The notes below the pieces were generated by a model. It was not told the DNA's origin and did not search any database. It saw nothing but the letters and a program-made list of their open reading frames with translations. From positions 1-18,764 of the forward strand of contig JANXQR010000604.1 in the NCBI GenBank assembly GCA_025353435.1: a stretch of DNA of 18,764 bases, written 5' to 3'. How positions within the stretch are numbered: position 1 is the first letter of the stretch; every line of letters starts with the position of its first letter. Origin of the DNA: Acidobacteriota bacterium. Lineage in GTDB: Bacteria > Acidobacteriota > Terriglobia > Terriglobales > Acidobacteriaceae. Of the stretch, positions 1-6,396 are shown piece by piece. Position numbers and translations under genes: made by a program.

Positions 1-206
1 CCTCAATTGACGCATGATCGCCAAGGCGCGAATCGAGCATCTGTGAGACCGATCCTGGAATTCCGACCGTATCCCCGCCAACCAGGGCATTACCCATTTT
101 TGAGTTGCGGAAGGGTTGGCCACGACTCAGACCATAGAGACCCGGGATCGATGAGCGGCACGCCAGGAGCCAGCCAGTTTCCAAGCGTTTTCACTCTTTA
201 CCGCGA

Positions 207-239
207 AGGCCGCGAACACTCCCCCAGTGCCCGCGGCCT
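207..239. repeat. Nested inverted repeat (hairpin)
   Basis: Outer arms AGGCCGCG (207-214) and CGCGGCCT (232-239) pair perfectly. Inside them CACT (217-220) and AGTG (226-229) pair around a CCCCC loop, leaving a symmetric 2-base internal loop on each side. No T-run follows on either strand, so it is not a classic terminator. No gene is close enough to assign a role. Confidence 0.6.
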
Positions 240-337
240 CCGTTGGACCATCCTTGCTAGTCCTAGTCACACCTTATGCCGGTTGCTGACCGAGCCCCTT
301 TGACCTGAAACAAGCAATCTATTTTGTCCACACCGAA

Positions 338-373
338 GTACCTCGAGGTACAGTACTTAAGCTGTAGAACAGC
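338..373. repeat. 14-bp palindrome and adjacent small hairpin
   Basis: Positions 338-351 read GTACCTCGAGGTAC, a perfect palindrome. It is followed at 361-373 by GCTGT-aga-ACAGC. The flanks AAGTAC (336-341) and GTACTT (353-358) can also pair with each other, so alternative folds exist. The function is unknown; a protein-binding site or part of a structured transcript are both possible. Confidence 0.5.
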
Positions 374-690
374 CATTATCTTGTCCCCTTATTTCCCCAG
401 TTCTGTCGCCATCCCGCAGGGGCCGATTCGTGATTGGCAATACGGCTGTTTACCCACCATCACCTTCAGTTGTTACCGCCGCCTTGCGAACCTCGCCTCA
501 GTTCACGCGCAACGCCTGTTTGGGCACCAATTCCTATCCCCTCCGAGTCCTCTCTTGAGCCCCCTGTGGAAATCTTGTCAAGGGGTAAAAATGAAAATAC
601 TTTGTAACCCCTTTGCCATCAACGAAAGAAACTTTGCCCAAACCCATTATTAATTCTTCGGATCTGTCATACTTATTACAGTAGAGAAAA

Positions 691-720
691 GAAACGCCCG
701 CCTCCATTGGCGGGCGTTTC
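691..720 (-). terminator. Strong hairpin terminator, minus strand
   Basis: A perfect 12-bp inverted repeat (691-702 GAAACGCCCGCC; 709-720) with a 6-base loop. Read on the minus strand, the stem ends in GTTTC and runs into TTTTCTC (690-684), giving the T-rich tail of an intrinsic terminator. Read on the plus strand, the stem's TTTC is followed by CATTTG, which is weaker. The nearest upstream minus-strand gene is the TPR protein ending at 1048, so it may close that transcript after a 330-base trailer. Confidence 0.7.
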
Positions 721-757
721 CATTTGCAGGAACATTCGTAACAGAAAGGAGCAGGGC

Positions 758-946
758 ATGAACTCAACGCGCAATCTCGGCCGGAAAGGGCTCTACAACT
801 CCCTCTTCCCCGCACTTATTCACTCTTTCACTTTTTCATCTCTTCACTCGCCTCTGTCTACTGTTGACTATGCACCGACCACTGCTCAACGTGATCCAAA
901 TCACGGTGAGCAAAAATTCCCCCCTTTTCGGTGTGTAATCGCATGA
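758..946 (+). CDS. Doubtful small ORF, 62 residues
   Basis: An ATG at 758 sits 6 bases after a very good ribosome binding site (AAAGGAG, ending at 751), and the frame stays open for 62 codons to TGA at 944. The product is Ser-, Leu-, Pro- and His-rich in its middle (SLFPALIHSFTFSSLHSP) and has no recognisable domain, signal peptide or membrane span. Its central DNA is a long pyrimidine tract, which keeps frames open by chance. It lies between the 691-720 hairpin and the 3' side of a minus-strand gene. I keep it only because of the ribosome binding site; it may equally be non-coding. Confidence 0.2.
   Translation: MNSTRNLGRKGLYNSLFPALIHSFTFSSLHSPLSTVDYAPTTAQRDPNHGEQKFPPFRCVIA
890..905. promoter_or_regulatory. 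CRP/FNR-like palindrome
   Basis: The sequence CGTGAT-CCAA-ATCACG has perfect 6-bp arms and fits the GTGA-N6-TCAC pattern bound by CRP-family regulators. One GTGA-N6-TCAC match is about what chance allows in a window this long. No clear gene starts just downstream on either strand; only the doubtful 62-residue ORF overlaps it. A weak candidate. Confidence 0.2.
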
Positions 947-1047
947 AAGCAATCAACATGACCGTTTTTTTATTTGCACGCGGAAGTAGCATTTTCACCA
1001 CTTTGGGTGCAAAAACGCCGATTGTGAGCAGGGAAACTTGCAGCAAA

Positions 1048-2178
1048 TCACTGCGGCTTTGGGTTGTCCTGTACGGGAGGGGCGTTGCTGTCGCGCGGAA
1101 TAAGTTCGATCGGTTCCTTTTGATTGCGGCGCTGGCGGCTGTATTCCTCAAGAGCGGCATCCACCTTGGTGTTGCTGGTGTCGACCACTCCGCGCAGTCG
1201 CTGGCCCTGCGCCGCCACTTCGGTTGCCATGCCGACCCGCGCATCGGAATCCGAGGCCCTGCTGGCTTTTTCATAGAAAAAGTGCGCTGTCTCAAGGTCC
1301 CCGTCGCGCTCCGCAATGTAGCCGCGGTTATTCAACGTGAACGCGCTGTTTGGGTCCAGTTCGTAGGCGCGGAGAAAATCCTGGCGCGCCGTCGCCCAGT
1401 CATTCTGGTTGGTCGCGTAGACGCCGTGCAGAGTAAGCATGACGGCCTGCGATCCGGCGGGCTGTGTTTTGCCCAAAAGGCCGTACACCCGGTTGGCGCC
1501 GGCTGCAGCCATGCTGCTGACCGGCTTGCCGCTCCACGAGCGATCGAGGGCAATGACAGCCTTCTCCTTGGAGCCGGTATTCGCGGCGGCGGCGTAGTAC
1601 TTCAACGCGCCTTCGAGATTGCCAACCGATTCACTTGCAACACCCAGATTATTGAGCGTAAAAGGGTTCTTCTGGTCCAGCGTCAGCGCCTGTTTGAGCA
1701 TGTCGATGGCCTCAAAGCCGCGATCCTGGGAGAGGAGCCGCATGGCGTCCAGGTTCACTCGATTCACGCGCATTGTAACGTCGTCCAGATCAACCAGAGC
1801 CGACTTCATCGGCTTGCCTTGGAGCTGTTTTGCGTTGCTTAGGTCGATATTGGCGTCGCTGCCCTGTTCGGCGGCGAGCTGGTAAAACTTGAGGGCGCGC
1901 TCGAGCTGCCCCTGCAACTCCGATACGTAACCGAGGTTGTTGAGGGTGAATGGGTCGGCCGGGTCGAAGAGGTAAGCCTTGTAAAAAAGCCGTTCCGCCC
2001 TGTCGTAATTGTGCTTTTTGACCAATTCGACGCCCTCGCGGTTGAGGCGCTGGACGGGCGTGAGCTTGCTGGGAAGGGGGATGTGGAGGGTCAAGTCGTC
2101 TTTTGCCAAGGCAGGATAAGCGCTGCAAATAGAAAGGCTTGCAGCGAATGCCAGGCGCATGAGCGAACGTTTGAACAT
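1048..2178 (-). CDS. Secreted tetratricopeptide-repeat protein
   Basis: A 376-residue exported TPR protein; such proteins are scaffolds for protein-protein contacts. The ATG at 2178 is chosen over the longer frame (2211) because GAAAGGGA lies upstream and the sequence then begins with a clear signal peptide, MFKRSLMRLAFAASLSICSA, likely cut after YPALA. Three related blocks follow, each with a core like 'PFTLNNLGY-x-E-x-x-G-x-LE-AL-x-FY-x-x-A', about 100 residues apart (near residues 70, 170 and 275). Each is preceded by a helix pair with 'LDP' or 'FDP', as in canonical TPRs. The C-terminus is charged and Pro-rich (KEPIELIPRDSNAPPVQDNPKPQ). It diverges from the secreted beta protein at 2382. 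The partner is unknown. The TPR call is firm; periplasmic location is inferred from the signal peptide. Confidence 0.88.
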   Translation of the reverse strand: MFKRSLMRLAFAASLSICSAYPALAKDDLTLHIPLPSKLTPVQRLNREGVELVKKHNYDRAERLFYKAYLFDPADPFTLNNLGYVSELQGQLERALKFYQLAAEQGSDANIDLSNAKQLQGKPMKSALVDLDDVTMRVNRVNLDAMRLLSQDRGFEAIDMLKQALTLDQKNPFTLNNLGVASESVGNLEGALKYYAAAANTGSKEKAVIALDRSWSGKPVSSMAAAGANRVYGLLGKTQPAGSQAVMLTLHGVYATNQNDWATARQDFLRAYELDPNSAFTLNNRGYIAERDGDLETAHFFYEKASRASDSDARVGMATEVAAQGQRLRGVVDTSNTKVDAALEEYSRQRRNQKEPIELIPRDSNAPPVQDNPKPQ

Positions 2179-2228
2179 GTCTATTAATTCCCTTTCAGGC
2201 GTGTTCAACAAGGATCGAGAAAGCTAGT

Positions 2229-2252
2229 TACACTTTGTTAGATGCAAGTGTA
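2229..2252. promoter_or_regulatory. Inverted repeat in the divergent intergenic region
   Basis: TACACTT (2229-2235) and AAGTGTA (2246-2252) are perfect 7-bp arms separated by 10 bases, so the arm centres are 17 bp apart. The site lies 50-75 bp upstream of the TPR gene start and about 130 bp upstream of the start at 2382. That is a plausible place for a dimeric regulator acting on one or both genes. No regulator can be named, and I could not place convincing -35/-10 boxes. Confidence 0.35.
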
Positions 2253-2381
2253 TTGAGGGTGTCGCTCATGGCTTTAAAACGGCTTGAAGTACGGGCCGCC
2301 GCGACTGGCGTTTCGGTCATCAAAGTAAACGTACCTACATCAGCGTAGAACTTAAATCGACGAACGACAAGGTTGTGCGGA

Positions 2382-3254
2382 ATGGAACGAGTTTTGAGGG
2401 CGGTTGTGCTTGGCGGCCTGACAATTAGCCTGGCGGCCGGCGCGCAGTCAAGTGCGCTGGGGGCACCAGCTTCCTCAGTCAAGGCGGGGAGAGGGACGGG
2501 GAATGTGGCTGATGTGCCGCCGCTTCCGCCGGGTAAGAGCACGATTCTGGGCGGCAAGATCAGCAGTATCGATCGTGTGCGGGATCAGTTTGTGCTGCGC
2601 GTGTATGGCGATAAGCCCATGAAGATTCTGTTCGACGAACGGACGCAGGTTTTCCTCGACGGGAACAAGATTCCGCTGCGCGAGTTGGGGCCGGCGGACC
2701 ATGCCTCGGTACAGACCACGCTTGACGGGACAAAGATATTTGCACTGAGCGTACACATTCTTTCCGCGAATCCTACGGGTGATTTTGAGGGTCGTATTGT
2801 GGACTACGATGCGGCGAGCGGCGTGTTGTCACTACTCGGGCGGGGATCGCGAGACGAACTCCGGGTGCGGGTGACGAAGGATACCAAGGTGAGCAGTGAG
2901 GGTCAGGCTGCGCGCGATAAAGAGAATCCAGGGCTGAGCGATCTGAAAAGCGGCGCACTGGTGTCGCTGGTTTTTCAAGCGGACAATCACGGGCAGGGAA
3001 TTGCGCAGCAGATCACGATTCAGGCGGCGCCGGGTGCGGCGTTTGTGTTCATAGGAACGGTTTCGTCACTGAACGTGGCGGGTGGCTACATGGTGGTGCT
3101 TGATCCGCGCGATCAGGTGAGTCACCAGATTTATTTCAATGGCCAGGACCCGGCGGTGGCCGCACTGCACGCAGGGGACAATGTGCGGATTGTGGCGGTT
3201 TACGATGGGACCCGCTATGCGGCGACGGAGATTGCGAAGCGGTTAGCCAATTGA
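2382..3254 (+). CDS. Secreted three-repeat beta protein (DUF5666-like)
   Basis: A 290-residue exported protein of unknown function. The ATG at 2382 has AAGG 9 bases upstream and gives a signal peptide (MERVLRAVVLGGLTISLAAGAQSSALGA). The mature part holds three OB-like beta blocks of about 75 residues. The first begins 'GGKISSIDRVRDQFVLRVYGDKP', the second 'FEGRIVDYDAASGVLSLLGRG' and the third 'FIGTVSSLNVAGGYMVVLDP'. Each has the pattern 'G-x-I/V-x-S/D-...-L' followed by a 'T-x-V' strand and ends near 'G-x-x-V-x-I/L-x', as in DUF5666 repeats. There are no catalytic motifs and no membrane span after the signal peptide. It diverges from the TPR gene and is followed by a gene-poor stretch. The family call rests on repeat pattern only. 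Confidence 0.75.
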   Translation: MERVLRAVVLGGLTISLAAGAQSSALGAPASSVKAGRGTGNVADVPPLPPGKSTILGGKISSIDRVRDQFVLRVYGDKPMKILFDERTQVFLDGNKIPLRELGPADHASVQTTLDGTKIFALSVHILSANPTGDFEGRIVDYDAASGVLSLLGRGSRDELRVRVTKDTKVSSEGQAARDKENPGLSDLKSGALVSLVFQADNHGQGIAQQITIQAAPGAAFVFIGTVSSLNVAGGYMVVLDPRDQVSHQIYFNGQDPAVAALHAGDNVRIVAVYDGTRYAATEIAKRLAN

Positions 3255-3708
3255 GAGAGTAGGACTGTCCTCAGCAAAGACAGGGGCTTGGGTGTCGTAG
3301 GGACAGGATGAATTTGCGCGGGCTATTACTGAAAAGTAATTTCAGAGTCGGCGGTGATTCGACCGGAATTCGCGAAGCTACCCCTTAACAGCACTGCATT
3401 GCGCCAGCTGGGTGCATGGAGGCCTACGCCGACGGCGGCAGCTGTGGCCTCGTTTACGGCCACTCGGGTCGGTACGTCTCCATCATCCGCCGGTCCCGGG
3501 CGCTCAGTTCCCTTATTTAGCCGGCGCATCCAGCGCGCCCAGCCGCGCCAATTCAGCCAGCGTCTGGGCGTACTCAATGTTGCCATTCGGGCAGCCATCG
3601 CGGCGTTGAAGTGCGCCACTCCGTCTCCGTTTGTGTGCCCATGATGTGGTTGTGAGAGGCGTACTATATATTCCTTTGTCAGAAGGGCATGGAGCGACCG
3701 GCCCCTTT
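3255..3708. other. Gene-poor stretch, probably old mobile-element DNA
   Basis: Long open frames on both strands here (for example 3354-3644 plus) are Ala/Arg-rich with no binding site and no domain. I read them as products of high GC, not genes. A palindromic motif at 3328-3344 (CTGAAA and TTTCAG arms) resembles one at 7793-7811. On the minus strand a short frame around 3525-3605 translates as PNGNIEYAQTLAELARLGALDAPAK followed by a stop (TAA). That looks like a real C-terminal helix and may be a gene relic. The stretch leads straight into an insertion-sequence stub, so the whole may be mobile-element debris. Confidence 0.4.
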
Positions 3709-3808
3709 TGTGCCAGTTCTCATGAGACAGACTGGACACAAAGGAGGGAAAGATGGCAACGGTCAAGAAGCATACAACTGAACAGATTGTGAATTTCCTG
3801 CGCCAGAT
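3709..3808 (+). mobile_element. Left-end stub of an IS3-family insertion sequence
   Basis: About 100 bp of what appears to be the left end of an IS3-family element, carrying only the start of orfA. The putative end TGTGCCAGT (3709-3717) is followed by a 10-bp perfect palindrome TCTCATGAGA (3718-3727), then ACTGGACACA (3731-3740), which nearly mirrors the first block. A perfect ribosome binding site (AAAGGAGGG) precedes the orfA start at 3753. Similarity to OrfA stops around 3808. The rest of orfA, orfB and the right end are absent from the window. The exact left end is a guess. Confidence 0.5.
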
Positions 3809-3863
3809 AGGACGAACGATATGGAGAGCGAAAACTCGTTTTGGAACCGCCGGGATTTTTTGA
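3753..3863 (+). pseudogene. Truncated IS3-family transposase OrfA
   Basis: A 36-codon frame starting MATVKKHTTEQIVNFLRQ, which is the typical N-terminus of IS3-family OrfA (the helix-turn-helix subunit, usually about 85-100 residues, reading 'KxTxEQIxxxLRQxE...'). It has a strong AAAGGAGGG site upstream. After 'LRQI' the family resemblance ends and the frame runs into the beginning of the TIM-barrel gene in another register, stopping at 3861. It therefore overlaps the first 43 bases of that gene. No helix-turn-helix and no DDE partner remain, so it is non-functional as a transposase. Confidence 0.6.
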
Positions 3864-4846
3864 AGACAGGCGGCACATCGGCGGCGGCTCTGGGCTTGGC
3901 GGGAACAGCGGCTGTCCCGATACAGGCAGCGCCCGCGCCTGCGGCGCCGGCGGCTACGCCGCCGGAAACACCCTACCCCAAGCTCTCCATCATCACGCCG
4001 TACTCGCCGCAGAAGCTTTCCTTTGCCGCGCAGGCCGGTTACGAAGGCGTCGTGGTCACGCCGAGTTCGGATTTTAATCCGAACCTGAGCGATAGCGCGA
4101 TCGATCAGATTCTGGCCACGGCGCGCACCGCGGGCATTCGCATTGTCAGCATTGAGTACTTCGAACCGAACCACACGCATCCCGATGCGGGCAAGCGCAC
4201 GGCTGCGCAAGCCGATTTTATTCGCGCCCTGGAATTTGGCCATCGCCTGGGTTGCAAGTTTGTCGGTACTTTCAGCGGCGGGCAACCGGGAGTCAGGATG
4301 GAGGATCAGGCCGCAGCCTTCGCCGATGTCTTCAACGAGAAATACCTGCCCGTTTGCGAGAAGCTCGACGTCAGGATGGGATGGGAGAACTATCCTACTG
4401 GTGTCAACTTCGCGACCACTCCGGCAGCGATGCAGGCAGTTTTCGACCGCGTCCCGAGCAAGCGGCTGGGGCTGGAATTCGATCCTTCGCATTTTGTGCG
4501 GCAGTACATTGACCCTGTCAGTGCGGCGTGGCAGTTCAAAGACCGAATCCTCGCGGTGCATGCCAAGGATACGGAGATCACTCAGACTGTATTGCAGCAG
4601 GTGGGCATTCACGGTCAGGGATGGTGGCGTTATCGGATCCCCGGACAAGGGATTGTGAACTGGACGGCATTCCTGACGGTCCTGCTGCAGATTCGCTTCA
4701 ACGGCGGCATCGCGGTGGAGCACGAAGACGAATTCTGGGATGCGCCAAACACCGCAAACCTTCCCGATTTTCCGCAGCAGCGCAAAGACGGATTTGTCCT
4801 GGCCAGACGTTTTCTGGAACAGTATCTGCCTGGGCGCCAGGCATAA
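3821..4846 (+). CDS. Tat-exported sugar isomerase/epimerase-like TIM barrel
   Basis: A 341-residue protein of the xylose-isomerase-like TIM-barrel (AP endonuclease 2) superfamily, which isomerises, epimerises or cleaves sugars and polyols with a divalent metal. The N-terminus holds a twin-arginine signal (NRRDFLKTGG, then a hydrophobic Ala/Gly stretch to about residue 36). The barrel follows from about residue 50. The usual metal ligands are visible: Glu189 (GWENYP), Asp221 (EFDPSH), His247 (VHAKD) and Glu300 (VEHED), with His224 in the typical DPSH context. The ATG at 3821 has AGGA 8 bases upstream. That site lies exactly where the IS3 stub ends, so the native upstream region seems lost or replaced. 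A DoxX-like gene follows after 82 bp and may be co-transcribed. The substrate cannot be read from the sequence. Confidence 0.87.
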   Translation: MESENSFWNRRDFLKTGGTSAAALGLAGTAAVPIQAAPAPAAPAATPPETPYPKLSIITPYSPQKLSFAAQAGYEGVVVTPSSDFNPNLSDSAIDQILATARTAGIRIVSIEYFEPNHTHPDAGKRTAAQADFIRALEFGHRLGCKFVGTFSGGQPGVRMEDQAAAFADVFNEKYLPVCEKLDVRMGWENYPTGVNFATTPAAMQAVFDRVPSKRLGLEFDPSHFVRQYIDPVSAAWQFKDRILAVHAKDTEITQTVLQQVGIHGQGWWRYRIPGQGIVNWTAFLTVLLQIRFNGGIAVEHEDEFWDAPNTANLPDFPQQRKDGFVLARRFLEQYLPGRQA

Positions 4847-4928
4847 CTGCAGTGGCGCTGGCATTGCGGTATCAATTCTCTAATTGTAACCCTGCGCGGG
4901 CCAATCGGAAACCGGGAAGAGGCAAACG

Positions 4929-5300
4929 ATGAACATGCTGCTATGGGTCCTGCAGATCCTCGCCGCGCTCCTATACGGATCGTCGGGCGTCATGAAGGTC
5001 TTCATGTTCGACAAGATAAGCCAGGACGTCCAGTCCTTTGGCGCCTTGCCGCGAAAAGCCTGGATGACCCTGGGCATCGTAGAGCTCATGTGCACGGTCG
5101 GGCTTATCGTCCCTGCCGCGTTACCTTGGCATCCGCCGCTGACGGTCCTGGCTGCCACGTCTCTCGCGGTTGAGAGCCTCGTGTTCGTCTGGGTGCACGT
5201 CAAGTACCGCGAGATCGCTCCCACGATTTTGAGCGGCGTGCTGGGCCTTATCGTGGCGTTCATCGCGTATGGGCGGATGGTTCTGCAGCCGATCTTATGA
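4929..5300 (+). CDS. DoxX-like small membrane protein
   Basis: A 123-residue integral membrane protein of the DoxX-like family (DoxX_2 type). Four hydrophobic helices are visible at about residues 3-21, 45-67, 70-92 and 97-117. The first carries the typical opening 'LQILAALLYGSSGVMKVF', and the loop after it has the family-like 'LPRKAWMTLGIVEL'. The length fits the family. GAAGAGG lies 8 bases before the ATG. It sits 82 bp behind the TIM-barrel gene on the same strand, so an operon is likely. DoxX-like proteins are poorly understood and have been linked to redox or thiol metabolism, so no specific role can be given here. Confidence 0.8.
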   Translation: MNMLLWVLQILAALLYGSSGVMKVFMFDKISQDVQSFGALPRKAWMTLGIVELMCTVGLIVPAALPWHPPLTVLAATSLAVESLVFVWVHVKYREIAPTILSGVLGLIVAFIAYGRMVLQPIL

Positions 5301-5593
5301 ATGGCGGGCCGTCTCACAAAAGTAGATTTCGGGATAAACCGCGACGCAACTGTAAACGAGGGCTCAAGCGTTCCGAATGTTCATCGCACAAATGGGGCAT
5401 GAATGACGGCGCCTCAGGCGCGGATTAGTCCCGACAAAGAGCCTCGGGCCCGGAGGTGGGTCGTGTCCGTATGGGGGACGACCGGAACGAGCCAGTTGTC
5501 CGACCTGGTCGTGGCGGGCCGCCATGGGTTAGAGACGAGTAGGCGGTTATTCGACCGCCATCTAGTGGTATTCCCCTGAGCGGGCGCAAACTT
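5301..5593. other. Intergenic region with short inverted repeats
   Basis: No gene is supported. It contains a perfect 6-bp stem at 5542-5559 (GGCGGT-tattcg-ACCGCC) and a GGCGCC-tca-GGCGC element near 5409. A motif at 5312-5333 resembles the palindromic motifs at 3328 and 7793 (CTCACAAAAGTAGATTTCGG). The neighbouring genes converge (plus gene ends at 5300, minus gene ends at 5594), so one of these hairpins may help termination. None has a clear T-run. Confidence 0.4.
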
Positions 5594-6073
5594 TCAATTG
5601 ACGCCTGAGGCTCCTCCTGCACAGTCGGCGTCAAGCTCCTGAAGTCTTTTCCTTGATCGGAACAGCAGTTGCGCACAGACAGCCAAGATAAAGACATCGA
5701 CGGCTGCGCCCACAAGGCGAGGTAGCAGCGGCTTGCCTTGCGTTGAGAGCAACCCATAGCCAAGAAAGACCGCAAATGCCGCAATAAGCCTCTTCATGCT
5801 GCGAATGTTCTTGACGCACCGATCTCGGTCGAGCGCATCCGTGGAAACGCCGTCGGAAATCTGTTTCTCTCGGAGATCTTTGGCTCCTCGCTGCCGCGAC
5901 CTGATTAGAACGAAGATGGCGGCGAACATCGCGATCCACCAGATCAAAACAGCAACGGCAAATCCTAGTGGCGAGAGACCGCTCTTGATTAATCCCCAGA
6001 CCAAGACCAGCAGGACACCTGCACCACCGCACACAATTGCATAGAAGCGTTTCATGTAAGCAGAATGATCCAT
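5594..6073 (-). CDS. Small four-helix membrane protein, unknown function
   Basis: A 159-residue hydrophobic protein that I do not recognise. Four membrane helices can be seen in two hairpins. Helices 1 and 2 (about residues 10-29 and 34-56) are followed by a charged cytoplasmic loop (RSRQRGAKDLREKQISDGVSTDALDRDRCVKNIRSMKR). Helices 3 and 4 (about 98-112 and 120-142) follow, and the tail is RSRKRLQELDADCAGGASGVN. I start it at the ATG at 6073 (MDHSAYMKRF), which has a weak GGA just upstream. The longer frame from 6115 adds an unlikely hydrophilic lead, and a start at Met7 has no binding site. The Arg/Lys-rich loops suggest both termini and the centre face the cytoplasm. It stands alone between a convergent and a divergent neighbour. 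Confidence 0.65.
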   Translation of the reverse strand: MDHSAYMKRFYAIVCGGAGVLLVLVWGLIKSGLSPLGFAVAVLIWWIAMFAAIFVLIRSRQRGAKDLREKQISDGVSTDALDRDRCVKNIRSMKRLIAAFAVFLGYGLLSTQGKPLLPRLVGAAVDVFILAVCAQLLFRSRKRLQELDADCAGGASGVN

Positions 6074-6396
6074 TGTCGTCCATTCTAGACAGGTCGCTGG
6101 ACATGTCACGCGCATACCGGAAACAACGAATGATACAGGTATCTCAGTCGATTTTCGTCCGTTGCAGGCGTGAGGTGGCCTACTCGTCAGTTTGACGATT
6201 CTTCACCCCAAAAACAAAACAGGAAGGCCAAAAACGGGGTTACGGACGAGTCTGCGTTGGCTCGACCGGAACCCAAACTAAGCCACATTAAACGTTCGAG
6301 AAGCGACTTCGCGGTACCGGTCGCCGCAGGCGGAGTGGTCTTGCTATCCCGGTGACCCAATGGTAGAACTACGAATGCGATTCCCGAGGTCAAACC
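6074..6396. other. Divergent intergenic region with repeat fragments
   Basis: No gene is supported. It carries the block GGTGGCCTACTCG (6174-6186), found again at 8621-8633, and a perfect palindrome TCGTCA-gtt-TGACGA (6184-6198) directly after it. The short block resembles the start of dispersed repeats known from acidobacterial genomes. It must contain promoters for the minus gene starting at 6073 and the transporter starting at 6397, but I could not place boxes with confidence. Confidence 0.45.

Larger units (their letters stand above)
1..690. other. Gene-poor stretch with several hairpins
   Basis: No reading frame here looks like a protein: those that are open have no ribosome binding site, no domain and poor codon character on both strands. 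The stretch does hold several inverted repeats. One is a nested stem at 207-239 (8-bp outer arms AGGCCGCG/CGCGGCCT and 4-bp inner arms CACT/AGTG). Others are a 14-bp perfect palindrome at 338-351 and a 5-bp stem with a 3-base loop at 361-373. A TTGACA box lies on the minus strand at 581-576 but has no good -10 box. It could be a decayed mobile element or a structured RNA; I cannot tell which. Confidence 0.5.

Noticed and set aside
534..653. Short minus-strand frame MGLGKVSFVDGKGVTKYF...
   Set aside because: It reads well for about 40 residues but has no ribosome binding site and spans a TTGACA promoter-like box; not enough to call a gene.
931..1842. 303-residue plus-strand open frame
   Set aside because: Antisense to the secreted TPR protein, which has a signal peptide and canonical repeats. 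No ribosome binding site and no domain.
2228..2557. 109-residue minus-strand frame across the divergent promoter region
   Set aside because: Most of it is antisense to the signal-peptide region of the secreted beta protein, and no start signal is seen.
3326..4864. 512-residue open frame on the minus strand
   Set aside because: It lies antisense to the TIM-barrel gene, whose metal ligands and Tat signal are clear. The antisense product is Arg-rich with no domain, and its openness follows from GC-rich codon bias.
5425..5784. 119-residue minus-strand frame
   Set aside because: It overlaps the end of the four-helix membrane protein gene in another frame and continues through short repeats; no start signal or domain.
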